Assembly (NCBI RefSeq): GCF_932294415.1
Contig: NC_065537.1
Coordinates: 48,590,302 to 48,654,301, forward strand
Direction of reading: 5' to 3'
DNA length: 64,000 nt
Origin: Quercus robur
Taxonomy: Eukaryota; Streptophyta; Magnoliopsida; Fagales; Fagaceae
Shown: positions 13,247 to 24,800 of the stretch, one piece after another
How the letters are laid out: each line of letters opens with the position of its first letter
How positions within the stretch are numbered: the first letter of the stretch is position 1
Program-made: the position numbers and the translations under genes
The notes under the pieces: generated by a model
What the model saw: only the letters and a program-made list of their open reading frames with translations
Databases searched by the model: none
Told to the model about the DNA's origin: nothing

Positions 13247-13512
13247 TATATAAAATGTAATGTAATCAATGCGTAAAAGACAAAAGAAACACACTACAAT
13301 ACCAACTTTTAGATGCAATATCTTTTTAAAGTGCCAAGCCTCACTTGAACCATCAGTCCTTCTATACATATGGGTGAATATGTGTAACGGAGAAGTGCAC
13401 TTCATCAAGCTCGCTTTGTGTGATTTTCGTTGGAGAGAAGGACATTGAGGGATGATAGTGGATGGGGAAGAAATCTAGGAGGACATAGCTTACTTGAGGC
13501 AGATATTTGCTT

Positions 13513-13517
<5 letters not shown>

Positions 13518-13558
<41 letters not shown>
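13518..13558. repeat. Poly-T homopolymer (41 bp)
   Basis: Uninterrupted thymines. The poly-Phe frame that spans it is an artefact. Confidence 0.9.
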
Positions 13559-13563
<5 letters not shown>

Positions 13564-15588
13564 TTTAGGTGATAGGTTTGAAGTTGGAAGGTTCCTTTCT
13601 TTCTTTCCTTGGTGGTGTTTGGTTGTGTAGAAAAGACCGAAAATTAGGAAAGGGACAAGTTGAGATCAAGGTCAATCCACAACAGTAAGAAACCAAGCCC
13701 ACTCTCAAAACGTGTTGCTGGATTTCTCTCCCTATCTTACATTCCGATCTAGCACCTACAAGCCACCACCACGACACCAAATCCATGGCTGATCTAGCAT
13801 GATCCAAACCCACGACTAAATTTTTCTATACTTTACACTTCAATTGTTGGCTTATCTCTATCTCACTCTCTCTTTATCGATAATGTTGCTAGTTGTTTTG
13901 AGATGTTGGTCTTCTTGTAAAATTTGGTTCAAAATTTTGAGTTGTTGTGAAATTGTTGATATTTTTATAGATTAAAAATAATTTCATTGAGCCATTTGAT
14001 TGGTGTGTTGTTCCTCCACTTTGTTCTCATTGAAGTTCATGAGTAATGAAAAATCCTAGCTTTTTTATTCTTGTTATATTTGTTTTTGCCTAAAAATGTG
14101 TTTTTCTACGGCAAACAGAGAGGTGGGTTACGGAAGGCTAACAGAACTAACCACAGGTGCGCAAAGTGTAAAGTTTTAAACCACAGGTAGACAAAGTAAG
14201 AACAGGCCATATCACAGGTGAGTTTATTGTAATTATTCCTTACCCAAAACATTTTCCCACATTTACTAAAACAGATTCACAAAAAAGATGTCTACCCATT
14301 TCACATTGCACCATTCCTAATCAAATTTGATTTATTTTCACAAATTCCCTCTGTTTCTCTAATTTCCTCATATCCAATTTCACAATCTCTGCTCTCTTAC
14401 ATGAATAAAACACATAAAAATAAAAACAACCCAGAAAAGAAAAGGATAAAAATAACAAAGAAACCAAGAAGAATATTAGTTTGGTGCATGAAAATTGCAA
14501 TTTTTTAAAGCCAAAACTGTTAGATGATTATCTAGGAATGGGAGGAGAAGAAGAGGAACAACATTGGAGTAGTGGTGATGACTGAAGAAGAACTTCTACC
14601 ATTTCTTTTTTTGTTTTTCTTTTTTAAAGTTTCAGAGAACAATTACAAACTCACTTTCTTCTTAGTTTCTCTTACTCTGTGTGCGTGTATGTGTTGTTGA
14701 TGTGCTTGTTTATCGATTTAAAAACCAACTTATTGTGGAGGGAAAAAAGAAAAAAGATCTTGCAAAAAGATTTTTAAAAAAAGAAAAAGAAAAAAAAAAA
14801 AGAGAGTTGATTGCCATATTTTAATAGAAGTGATTGTAGCAAATTTGAATTTTAGCAGTGGTTTAGTGGATGTGAAGTTATTCAGTAATGGGTTATTTAG
14901 AAGTTAGAAATGTAATTTTACTGGACTATGCTCTAATTTTGTCTAGGTATAGGGGTATTTTGGAATATAAAAAATCCAGTCCAAACAGGAAAAGCCTTTT
15001 AAATAGTAGTATAGATAAGATTTTTCAGTCTACAAACTGAAGGCTGTACATAGAAAAATCACCAAACCTCTCAAACAAATTCATTTCTCTGGGACATGAA
15101 ATTTTCGATTTTGTAATATGTAATACATCACATAACAAAAAACAAAATGTATATACTTGAAATCAAAGCCAGTAACAAAATGAAAGTTCAAACAAAAAAC
15201 ACAAACACACTCACAAAATCTCTAAATTAAAAGTTAAAACCCACACCTCCAAACACTCAACTCACAAATTAACCCTATCGGCTGGAACTCAAATTTTGCT
15301 CCCATAGTTGTGCAATGATGTAATCTCGAAGCAGCCTCCATTAAAGGCATACGACCATATCAAATTACTATGAACGCCCACCAAGACATGTTGTAGATTT
15401 TTTACTTCCGGCACTTTTTATCGTAGTAGTAGTAATCCAAAACTCTTGTTAGAGATGTGGTTTTATTTATTTTTGATAACAATCTCAATTTCAAAATATA
15501 TACATGTGTTACATATTTTTAACTCCCTTCAGTTATTTTAGTCGTAGTTATCCGAAACTCTTATCAAAGATAACATGGTTTTTCTGTA

Positions 15589-15980
15589 CTATTATTTAAG
15601 GGGCTTCTCCTATTTGAATTCCTCATTTTTTAGTTCAAAAATACCCCTACACTCCTATGTTTAAGTAAAGACAAAAGTAAAAGACAATCCGGTAAAAATG
15701 CAACTCTAATTCCCACTAAAACATTGCCTAAAAAATAGTACCACTCTCCTGTTATTTTTCAAATTGATTTATTCACTTAATTTTTAAAATATAAATTATA
15801 TATATATAATTTAAAAAAAAAACACAATTTTTTTTAAATGGCTGAACGTGGGTTGGGTTAGGATGTGGTATTTGAATTTTTATTTTTTTTTTGATAAAGT
15901 ATCTGAAATTTTTTGGATTTGTTTTTAGCTTCAGTTTTTTTAGTAGAGTAGTTAGCCGAAACACTTGTCAAAGATAACTG

Positions 15981-16016
<36 letters not shown>

Positions 16017-16130
16017 GAATCTAACGTGGGTTGGGTTTGGACATGATATTTGAAGTTTTTTGGATTTGTCTCTAACTTTCAATTTTTTTAGCAGAGTAGT
16101 TATCTGAAACTTTTGTTATAGAATTGAAAG

Positions 16131-16161
<31 letters not shown>

Positions 16162-16455
16162 TTGAACGTGATTTTTTTTTTTATTCGAAACTTTTTTTTT
16201 TTTTTAATGGGAGTTATCCAAAACTTTTGTTATAGAATTGAAAGTGGTTTTATTAAAAAAAATAATAATAATAATTGAACCTGGGTTTTTTTTTTTGAGA
16301 AACTTTTGAATGTGGCCAGCTGGATTTGAATGTGGTTTTTTTTTTTACATGTCTAATCTTACCATTTAAGTTTTACAAACTAATAAATTTAAAGGTATTT
16401 TGGGCATCAAAATTGAGAAATCCAAACAAAAAAGTCTCTTAAATAGTAGTATAGA
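15589..16455. mobile_element. Second inverted-repeat element related to the 10.8-15.0 kb element
   Basis: The left end CTATTATTTAAGGGGCTTCT and the right end, whose reverse complement reads CTACTATTTAAGAGACTT, form an imperfect terminal inverted repeat of about 60 bp. The terminal sequence is shared with the long-TIR element ending at 15013. The interior (about 15835-16340) is a degenerate tandem array in which AACGTGGGTTGGGTT and TTATCYGAAACTTTTGT recur, separated by poly-A, poly-T and (ATT)n tracts. No protein is encoded. Confidence 0.6.
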
Positions 16456-17025
16456 TGAGATAAACTAAACTATTTTTTTTAAATAAAAAATAAACAATTT
16501 CTTAATAAGATATAATTTTCAGAAATAAATATTAATACGAACCTGCAGCCCAATTTTAACAACATCTTCAATGGCCTCCACCCAACTGGACTTGACTATG
16601 GCCCTAATATACTGTCATCATGGCCCATCTAACACAACCGTCGGTCCTGGTCTTCTAGCCCTTCTTAGAACCACCGACTAAAAAAAATACAACATTAATA
16701 CGGACACACTGACCTAATTTAACTCCTAAATTAATATTGTGTTGTCAAACATATCCGGGATATAAAAGGAAAAAATTGAGTTGTCAAACCTGTTCTAATA
16801 GCAACATCACACTCAACTTATTCCGTAGCAATTAATTATTAAATTAAAAAACAACGCAACTCACAACTAAATAGATTCCTAATAGGAATTGGATTTCTTG
16901 AGAATCTGTGTTTTAGTTCTTCCATGCACGTTCGGATTGAACAGTAATCGCTATTCCCTTCTACTATTTAAGTCGAACACTGTCTTCTCTTTCTCTTACA
17001 TTAATTCTATTTCTCAACTTAATTC
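16456..17025. other. Upstream region of the B3 gene
   Basis: About 570 bp with no gene. It presumably includes the promoter and 5' leader of the B3 gene, since an AT-rich stretch at 16830-16880 precedes a TC-rich segment at 16960-17020, but I cannot point to a specific TATA box or start site. Confidence 0.4.
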
Positions 17026-17919
17026 ATGGAAGGGTTTCCAAGGTCCTCTAGCCCTAGTTTTTCTGCATGGTCTTCTAAGGCTAAGCAACTACTCGCTGCT
17101 TTATCGCTTTCTTCTACGCCAGAGAAGAGAAACGCAGCCATTGCAGCCATGTTGAAGCGCAAGAGTGCTATGCTTCCATCGGTTTCTTCCAAGGTCGTGA
17201 CAAAGAATATCGCTACTAATGGTCAAATGAGTTTACAAAGAGAACCCGTCTTTTATGATTTTCTCTCTGCGATGGAAAAGAGAGATCGTGAATCTCAACC
17301 AAGACAAGCAAAGCTATCTAAGACCAACAACCAACCTGAATTGGAAGAGGTCTCAACAGATTTGAAGTTGGGTTGCGGTCCATGCATCACCCAGAAGAGA
17401 AAATCACCAGAAAATTTTGCTAGTAATGTCTCTATTTCGTATCAAGCTTCTGGAATCAAAAGAATGAAACTTAAAAGTGATCTTGAAAAAGAAGAAAGGC
17501 ACGGAGGTGTTTCATTGAAGTTGAAGCTTGGCTTTGACGATCCGTGGGTTATGAGGAAGAGGATCAAGGCAGACTATACTAATGAGCAATGGTTTAGTCT
17601 CTTTTTGGAGACAACCTATCTAGGGAAAAGGATTTTGACAGCATGCGAGCAAAAACGCATTGAAGGTGCGATAATTAGGTATGGGCTAAAGATACCAGTG
17701 GTTGTATGGGATTTTGATACCAAATCCGAACATCAACTTCTCATTAAACAGAGAACAAATGGGAGCAATGTCATCCTGGAAGATTGGATCAATGAATTTG
17801 TGTTAAGGAGAGGTATAAAAGAAGGTGATGAGATTGGACTATTTTGGGATGAAAGCAATTTAAGATTCAATTTTAGCATTCTCAAGCGGAATTTCAGCAG
17901 GGAATCCTCCCTCAACTAG
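17026..17919 (+). CDS. B3 domain-containing protein (At1g05920/At3g25182-like)
   Basis: Intronless 297-residue protein starting at an ATG in a plausible context (TTCATGGAAG). The C-terminal third (about residues 190-292) matches the plant-specific divergent B3 family formerly called DUF313: IPVVVWDFDTKSEHQLLIK, then WINEFVLRRGIKEGDEIGLF, then SNLRFNFSILKR. B3 domains bind DNA in the major groove, so the protein is likely a nuclear transcriptional regulator. The N-terminal two thirds is Ser/Lys-rich and likely disordered, with basic clusters (LKRK, QKRK, RKRIK) that could act as nuclear localisation signals. LKLKL at residues 164-168 fits the LxLxL form of the EAR repressor motif; that reading is inference. 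No frameshift or stop; single copy in this window; neighbours are repeats only. Confidence 0.88.
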   Translation: MEGFPRSSSPSFSAWSSKAKQLLAALSLSSTPEKRNAAIAAMLKRKSAMLPSVSSKVVTKNIATNGQMSLQREPVFYDFLSAMEKRDRESQPRQAKLSKTNNQPELEEVSTDLKLGCGPCITQKRKSPENFASNVSISYQASGIKRMKLKSDLEKEERHGGVSLKLKLGFDDPWVMRKRIKADYTNEQWFSLFLETTYLGKRILTACEQKRIEGAIIRYGLKIPVVVWDFDTKSEHQLLIKQRTNGSNVILEDWINEFVLRRGIKEGDEIGLFWDESNLRFNFSILKRNFSRESSLN

Positions 17920-18340
17920 TTTTCTTGGGCAATCCTTTCTATACATAGAAGTTATTTTCGGAGTTATTTTATTGTTTTTTTTTTTTTTAATAAATGGATA
18001 GGATTTCAACCTATGACTTCTATGATTATTGCATTCATTATGAGACAAAGTTCTTATTTAATGGGAAAAAAAAAATTATTAGTTGAGCTAACTAATAGCC
18101 CGATTTTGTATTACTTTATTTATTTATTTATTTTTGTTAAGTAAATGTTATAATATTTCTATTTTGTTGTGATATTGAAGTAGATTGTGAGACTGTTAGT
18201 TTAGCTTCCCCTTTAATTTTAATGTAATAATCAATTGAAAACCCATGCAATACAAAAGAAAAATCAATAAAGGATATTTATATATTAATAGTTGGGTCAT
18301 ATATTAAAGAATCTACGTCACACATCATATGATAAAAGTT

Positions 18341-18842
18341 GGATTTTTAGAAGTCGTGATTGTATCAAGTGATTAAATAAAACTGTAAACATAAAATCAT
18401 AAGTTTGAAAATCAAACAATTGAATATGTTTCACAAATATAAATTTGTATTGATGAACTCATAGGTACAATTCTCTATATTTAGATTCTAATACAATAGA
18501 ATAATCCTCTAATTCGACCTCCTTAGAAAAGTCTTCAATTCAAGTATTGGGTCGATGTAGTCTTGACTCAAACATGAGATGTCCTCCACTTGGATCCTTA
18601 GAAGTCGTGATTATATCAAGTGATTAAATAAGACTGTAAACACAAAATCTCAAGTTTGAAAATCAAACAATTAAATATGTTTCACAAATGTAAATTTGTA
18701 TTGATGAACTTGTAAGTACAATTCTCTATATTTAGATTTTAATACAATAGAATAATCATTTGATTCGATCTCCTTAGAAAAGTCTTCAATTCAAGTATTA
18801 TGTCAATGTAGTCTTGACTCAAACACGAGATGTCCTCCACTT
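18341..18842. repeat. Tandem duplication, unit about 251 bp (two units)
   Basis: GAAGTCGTGATTRTATCAAG begins units at 18350 and 18601. Both run through AAATTTGTATTGATGAACT, CAATTCTCTATATTTAGAT and GATGTCCTCCACTTGGAT. The two units differ by scattered substitutions only. No coding potential. Confidence 0.9.
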
Positions 18843-18949
18843 GGATTGGAAAGTGGATTGAAAGATCTTTGGAATGAAATTGTGTTGGATCTCTATTTGT
18901 GTGCTTGTTAGAGATTTCTTGTTCTTCGTGTTCTTCGTAAATTCTTCTA

Positions 18950-19400
18950 ATGTTCTTGATCTTCGAAAATTAGAATTGAAAGTTTTTTAGGGCTTTAGAG
19001 CTTGAATCTGATGAAGTTTCGATGGATCCAAGTCTTTGAAGTTTCTAGAGGCTTTGAAGCTTAATTCCAATAGAACTTTAAGACTTGTAAAAATGATTTG
19101 GATGAATGTTCTTCGAATGTTCTTTGTCTTTGAAGATTTGTAGTAGAAGTTCTTTGGGGCTTTAGAGGCTTGGAGCCATAGAGCTTCACTAATTTGTAGT
19201 CTCTTGGTGTTAATGGAGGCTTTTAAGCTTGATTCCAATGAACTTTGAGATGTAGAAGGATAACTTAAATGATTTTGTTTCAAATGTTCTTAAGGTTCGA
19301 AAGTTGAAGTTCTTAATGTTCTTGGAGGCTTTGGAGCTTGATTCTAGCTGAGCTTTACGACTTCTGAATGTTCCTGAATGTACTCCATAAGATTGAGGAG
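18950..19400. repeat. Degenerate short-period repeat (GGCTTTRGAGCTT motif)
   Basis: Variants of GGGCTTTAGAGCTTGAAT, AGGCTTTGAAGCTTAATTCC, GGCTTTAGAGGCTTGGAG and GGCTTTGGAGCTTGATTC recur about every 80-140 bp, mixed with repeats of GAATGTTCTTCGAATGTTC. The minus-strand frames of 98 and 83 codons are by-products of this periodicity. Confidence 0.65.
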
Positions 19401-19599
19401 AGTCTCTATTTATAGAGGATTTGAAGACATGCGATTGGCTCTCATTGGTGACACGTGTCATAATTTAAATGAGGGACTTTATGTCATGTTCTCCAAGGGA
19501 CACATGACATTATTTGATTAGCAAAAGTGTTTTAATTTAAAATAATACATGACAGCTTTTAATTAGGCTGCTTATTTCATTTAAATTAACATGCATTGA

Positions 19600-20262
19600 T
19601 GTGTGATTGATCCTTAAGTATTCTTTGTAATTTTTATTAATACAAGAGAAGCTTTTTACTTTGAAAAGCATCCTAAAACTAAAGTTTCTTAGCTAGGACT
19701 TATTTCAATCCAAAGCCTTTTAGTTAAACATACTAACCCTCTGGGTATTTTGTTTTGTAAATTGACCGAGGGGAACAGCAAAAATCAATCTCTAGAAGCT
19801 TTTGTGTGAGGTATTTGTTCTTGCTTTTATCTCACTTTCTTGTTGTTTTTATATTTTTTTTTCTGCTTTAATAATCTTCTTTGTAGTTAACTTTACTGTT
19901 TGATTGATTAGAAAGCATGCTAGGTTGTTTATATTAGGTTTTGATTGGTGTGTGTTTGCTATGTTTCTGGACAAGGATGCATACGCATCTCCATGACACT
20001 ATGTACACATACTTAGGCATACAAATCATGGTCAACTTAGAGACCCAAATTTGTTTGTTCTTACTATTGTTTGTTTGAGATATTGTGTTGCTTATTTAGA
20101 TGGGTATTGGACCATCTCCTAGGATTTGTATGGGAAGTACTCTTAAGGGGAAGAAATCCCATCCCACTTAGGCATCTAGGGTTTTATTTCCCTTTTGATT
20201 TATGTCTTCCATTTTATTTTCAAGCAACCCCTTCCCCTTTTACTTTCTTGCACTTATATATG

Positions 20263-20303
<41 letters not shown>

Positions 20304-21667
20304 TATAGCTAGACACCTAAATAAAAAAGATTTGTTACCCATCTCTCTTAAATGATTCTTAAACCTCAAAGTAGGGCACAAAATGGCTATGTCACCTTAA
20401 GGATGGTTGATGGCTTAGAACTCACATCTCTTTTTGGTGAAGAATCCATAGGGCTTGAAAAGAGATTAAGGTTTATTTTTTATTTATTTATTTATTTTTT
20501 ACTTTTTGAGGATGAACCATACTAATATTATTATTCCAGTGAACCTTTTTCAACACTTTAAATTTCAGCTCTTTACATTAAAGTCATTTATATTTCAACT
20601 CTTTTCATTAAAGTCATTTATTTTTCTGCTCTTTACTTTTATACTGTTTAAATTTCTGCACTTTACTTTCCTTATTATTTATTTTTCTGCACTTTATTAT
20701 TGTTGTTCCCTCCTTGATGATATTGCCATAAAATAAAATTGCTTGGGTAAAATGATTTCTTTACAAACTTTTCTAAGGAAATGCTTAAAAATAAAAAATG
20801 TTTTCTTGTTTTCTTGCAAAATTTCAAAAATATTGTGTCTAAAATGATATTTTTTTCAAAAAATGTTCTTTTACCACGTTGGGATTTCTTTCATAAGAAA
20901 AATGATCTTTTGAACAAGTATTTTAAACTTGCCTTTGTATAAAAATCATGAGATTTTTTCTTGAAGCCCAAAACTTTTTTCCTTTCAGAATAAAAACCCA
21001 TGAACTTTTTTAGAAATCTTATCTCATCAAATCTTTTTTCTATCAAAATCATGTCACTTTTCAAAAAATCTCTTTTTCTAAAGAATAAAAACTTGTTTTG
21101 CCTTTGCAACTTTGCTTGTTCAAAAATGGACTTTCTTTAAAAAGAATGTTGAAAACCATTTTCTTAAAACTTCTCAATAAAATCCGTTCTTTCAAAAAAT
21201 TTTCTTTTTCTAATCTTTCTTTAAAAAAAATAATAAGAAGAAGAAGGATACGATGTAAATTTTGTTTATACTTTGAAATATAAAACTTTTCCTTAGAATA
21301 GATTTGTTAAAAATTTGTGCCTATGGTTCATTCACTTTGAACTCATAGAATTTCAAATAAGCTTACATTGTCCCTTTCAAATTCCTTGGCACTAACCTAT
21401 TATTTTGGTAATCTTTTTTGCCTGATTAAATGAGGAAATGTGGATAACAACAAGGTGCTACTCTTCCAACTCCCTTCTTTATTTTTGTGTTAAAGTTTGT
21501 TGTATATAGTAGATAATTTTCACATGCTACTTGCATATTAAATATTCTCATCACATGTTCTTATAGGTTTTTGTATGCTCCCTCACATGTTATTTACATA
21601 TATAGCTCACATGTTTTGTTTGTAAATATCCTTTGAAGTTAATATTCACATGCTAGTTATAAGTAAA

Positions 21668-21708
<41 letters not shown>

Positions 21709-22147
21709 TTTCAAAAAATAAAAATGCTGAGTATTCAATTTATTCACAGAAAGATAATGTTTGAGATAAATTAAAATGAGATACTATCTTCAGATAGACA
21801 TTGTGGGGTGCCTAACACCTTCCCCACCTGTAACCAAACTTCCGAGTCCAAGATATTTGCTTCGAGACTTTTTTTGGTTTGCCTTAATTAATGAACTTTT
21901 AAAATTTGGTTTAGTTAATTAGGCAACCTAAAATGAATTAGACCCCTAGGTGACCAATCACACCTAATACAAAACCAATGTTTGGTGGCGACTCCTAAAA
22001 TAAAATTAAGAAAAAAGGGACTCACATTCACACACCCCACCCTAGAATCACAAGCACACAAAGTGTCACTTCGACAAGGACCCAATATGCATCCCTAAAA
22101 AAGGAATTCCCAGAAAAGAGGGTGCAAAATTTTTGGCTGTCCACACA
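19600..22147 (+). mobile_element. LTR-like remnant of a Ty3/Gypsy (Tat/Ogre-type) retrotransposon
   Basis: The segment GGGGTGCCTAACACCTTCCC (about 21805), the phrase GTGACCAATCACACCTAA, then TTTGGTGGCGACTCCTAA (about 21980) and GCAAAATTTTTGGCTGTCCA (about 22125) occur in the order I associate with the 3' part of LTRs of large plant Gypsy elements. Upstream, 20540-20700 is a degenerate repeat of TTTCTGCTCTTTACTTT. I could not define the left boundary, and no gag or pol follows. Boundaries are therefore approximate and the clade is an inference. Confidence 0.45.
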
Positions 22148-23502
22148 CACACTCTAACATGCATCTAAAATAATCAACATGGCATACCATCCCTTTGCAT
22201 CACATGGTATAAAATCCTACCATTCATCTAGCACATGTATATCCAAGGGTAACAAGCAAATCACAAGGCGATAGCATCAAAAGTTATGTTATCAAACATA
22301 TTTAATAAAAAATATTTAATCATTCAAGCATAACATCATGGCATCAATCAAGCATACTCATCATGTTCATTGATCATATCATGTTCATCAATCAAATCAA
22401 ATGCATGGTCATGCAATCATGCATGACTTACCTCACTACATCACAGCACCTATACATCAATGTATGTTTTTGTTCTATGCATGTTCATGTTATTCTCAAA
22501 GATGTAAACCCAAATCATCCATCTAACAATTAAACAAAGCTAAGCATGTTATCCCACTGACCTAACAATTTAAGCATGCAAAACTATACCAAACAGAAAC
22601 AGAACAAGAGGAAATTGAATAAAACAAACAGAACTTGAAAGAACCTAAATCTGGGTTTCTAGGCACAAGAATATATGTGCATGCACGGGGCATGTGTGCA
22701 CATCCCATGTTCATGCGTACGCAGGCTACAAGTATGCGTATGCATGCATGAAGCATGCGTACACATACACACCCAGAAAACATAGGATAGGCAAACAAAA
22801 TGGGAAATCTAGCAACCTATCATGCTCATAATACAAAGACTAAACAACCTAAACTAAAGACAGAGATATTAAAGCAGTAAAACGCAAAAGATAACAAACA
22901 AATAAACAAGAAAATGAGAGTGACAAAGTTTGAAACTTTACCCCAAACACTAGAACTCTTTAGAGTTTTGATTTGACTATTCCCTTCAATCAATCTAATT
23001 AAGAACAAAACCAAGAAGGTTAGTAAGCTTAAACCAAGCGTACACATACTTAAAGGCATGCGTGCGCATGCATAGGGTTTTTTGTGCACATTTCTTTACC
23101 AAAATCATCGATCAAGTAATAGTTTTACCAGATTAGGCCCCAAATTAATCTTAGGCTTCCAAATGATGGCGTCATTAGGGAATAGGAACTCGGGTTCTAA
23201 AGGGTAAAAAATGAGATGTCTACAGGCGTGCACTAGTTGCACACCAGGCATTATGTCGGCGCCAGCAATTTTGCCTTTTTTTTCCCATCTTTTTCAGTTT
23301 TAACTTTGGTTGCTCATTTGAAGGCCTTTTCAGACTCCATTCGACCTAATTTCAGTGGCATTGGAAATATATGGATATCTAGTTTCTAGAACACCTAAGA
23401 TTTCAAGGATCAGATGGTTAAAGGGAATTCGATATTATTTGCAATGGCATTGGTTCCAACCTATTCTGATGGTCAAATCAAAATTATATTTTTGGTCGCT
23501 GA
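22148..23502. other. Repeat-derived region with alternating CATGCGTACGCATG-type motifs
   Basis: No supported gene. Between 22680 and 23080 the motif family TGCGTACGC, ATGCGTATGCATGCATG, GCATGCGTACAC and CATGCGTGCGCATGC recurs, giving alternating purine/pyrimidine palindromes. The 78- and 87-codon minus-strand frames follow this pattern and have no recognisable domain. This is likely internal sequence of an old retroelement. Confidence 0.4.
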
Positions 23503-24075
23503 TAGGGATGTGCATAGGTCAGGTTAGGTCGGATTAAGGAGATTTTTTTACCCAACCAACCATGGTGGGTTAAAAAAATTTTAACCCAATCCAACCCATC
23601 ACATAAGTCTAACCCAACCCACATGGATCAGGTTCGACAAATTTATTATTATTATTAAATTGAATAGAAAAAAATATAAATATAAATATATTAAAAAAAC
23701 CCAAAGATTAGTATCAATGTAACTCCTTAAAAGCAAATAACACTAATGACTAAACAATAATAGTAATTTACTAGGGTTTGTGTGAACTAATTGGCTTTTA
23801 TATAAGATAGAAAGAGCTAGTTATTTTAAAAAATTTATTAATTATATAATATATTTTAAATAAATAAATAAATATATATATATATTAAATATATGGGTGG
23901 GTCAGGTTGGGTTTGGTGGGTTTGGAATTTTATGACCCAAACCCAACCCAATCCGCTATTAAAAAAAATTTTGTAACCCAACCCAACCCACCAAGCCTAA
24001 AAGCTGACCCAATCCGACGGGTTGGGTTGAGTCGGGTCAGTTTTGGTGGGTTGGTGGGTTGGCTACACACCCCTA
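23503..24075. mobile_element. hAT MITE with 8-bp target site duplication
   Basis: Termini TAGGGATGTG (23503) and the reverse complement of CACACCCCTA (ending 24075) pair 9/10. Flanks are GTCGCTGA (23495-23502) and GTAGCTGA (24076-24083), a 7/8 match as expected for an 8-bp hAT target duplication. The subterminal regions are rich in GGGTTGGGTT and AACCCAACCC blocks. The AT-rich interior encodes nothing. Sequence on both sides (a run of GGTCAACC/GGTTGAC phrases after it) appears to be one older repeat that the element split. Confidence 0.88.
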
Positions 24076-24519
24076 GTAGCTGACGGTAGTCAACCTTATG
24101 TCAAATTTGGTCAAAGTTGGTAAAAATATCCAATAGCCTTGAGTTTGATGTAAAAACATGGAAAATTCTATTTTAGTGTGGTTTTAACTAATTTTGACCT
24201 TCGGTCAACCTTGGGTTGACTAGGGGCATTTTGGTCATTTTGACCTAAAATAGCATTTTGAGTGCTTTGATGCCCAAATGGGTTTAAGTACGATGATATA
24301 AATATTCCCACGGTCCTTCAATGAGAAAATAATATTTTCGGAATTTCCGAAGTTTGACATGTAAATTGAGTATAAAAAAATACGACATCGATGGTCATTT
24401 GTATTGTTCAAGTTTTGATTTTGTCATTTTCCTCCTTTGAATTAATATTCATTGTCAAAAGGTGGTCCTTTCATAAAAAATGATGTCTAATACATAGATG
24501 GGAAGAGTCCTACCCGTTA

Positions 24520-24543
24520 GGGGAGGGGGGAGGGGGGGGAGGG
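24520..24543 (+). other. Predicted G-quadruplex motif
   Basis: Four G runs of 4, 6, 8 and 3 separated by single A residues (GGGGAGGGGGGAGGGG, continuing in G). It satisfies the G3+N1-7 pattern with one-base loops, which usually gives very stable parallel quadruplexes. It stands alone in AT-rich sequence. Confidence 0.8.
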
Positions 24544-24604
24544 AATTTTGTGGGAAACTTTCATAAAATTGCTCGGGACTTTGCCGAATTTATGGAGTAT
24601 TTAG

Positions 24605-24800
24605 TGCATAGAGAAATGATATGTTCATAACATTTTCACAATATTTTTATAACAAATCCTAAATGGAAGGTTGTTATTGGTTGTTATTGTTAGGACAAAA
24701 AAATAATCTTAGTGTTAGTTTCAAATTTGAACCAATAATAACTAACCACCTATGATTTGTTATAAAAATGTTGTAAATGTAACATCTCTTGCATAGAGAA
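24605..24800. mobile_element. Foldback MITE (about 175 bp) with TGCATAGAG(AA) duplication
   Basis: TGCATAGAGAA occurs at both edges (24605-24615 and 24790-24800). Inside, CATTTTCACAATATTTTTA, then TAACAAATC, is mirrored by GATTTGTTATAAAAATGTTG. The centre contains GGTTGTTATTGGTTGTTATTG and its partner CCAATAATAACTAACCACC. A duplication of about 9 bp with such termini would fit a Mutator-derived MITE. The class is inferred; the inverted repeat and the flanking duplication are directly visible. Confidence 0.75.

Larger units (their letters stand above)
12958..14160. repeat. Inner inverted repeat nested inside the long-TIR element
   Basis: About 100 bp at 12958-13058 (GAGGCTAGTTCTGTTAGCC, then TTTGCCGTTAA, then TTTTTAGGCAAAAACAAATAT) is mirrored at about 14058-14160 (ATATTTGTTTTTGCCTAAAA, then ACGGCAAACAGAGAGGTGGG, then GGCTAACAGAACTAACC). 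The enclosed 1.0 kb holds a (TA)n tract and a 41-bp poly-T run but no gene. It may be a separate foldback element that jumped into the larger one. Confidence 0.75.
10815..15013. mobile_element. Long-terminal-inverted-repeat element (Mutator-like by inference) without a transposase
   Basis: Bases about 10815-11553 are an inverted copy of about 14243-15013, giving arms of roughly 740-770 bp. Landmarks: TACTACTATTTAAGGGGCTT at the left end against TTTTAAATAGTAGTATA at the right; GGGAGGAGAAGAAGAGGAAC on the right arm is the reverse complement of sequence at about 11236-11256; and the AAATGTGGGAAAATGTTTTGGGTA inner boundary is mirrored near 14243-14266. The 2.7 kb interior has no coding frame I can support. 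Very long terminal inverted repeats are known for some MULE and foldback elements; the class here is an inference. No clear target duplication was found. Confidence 0.7.

Noticed and set aside
15290-15350. Minus-strand peptide GRMPLMEAASRLHH that recalls an ankyrin repeat (PLMEAA)
   Set aside because: Only about 10 residues resemble the motif, with no second repeat and a location between transposon ends. Could be a captured gene scrap but is not supportable.
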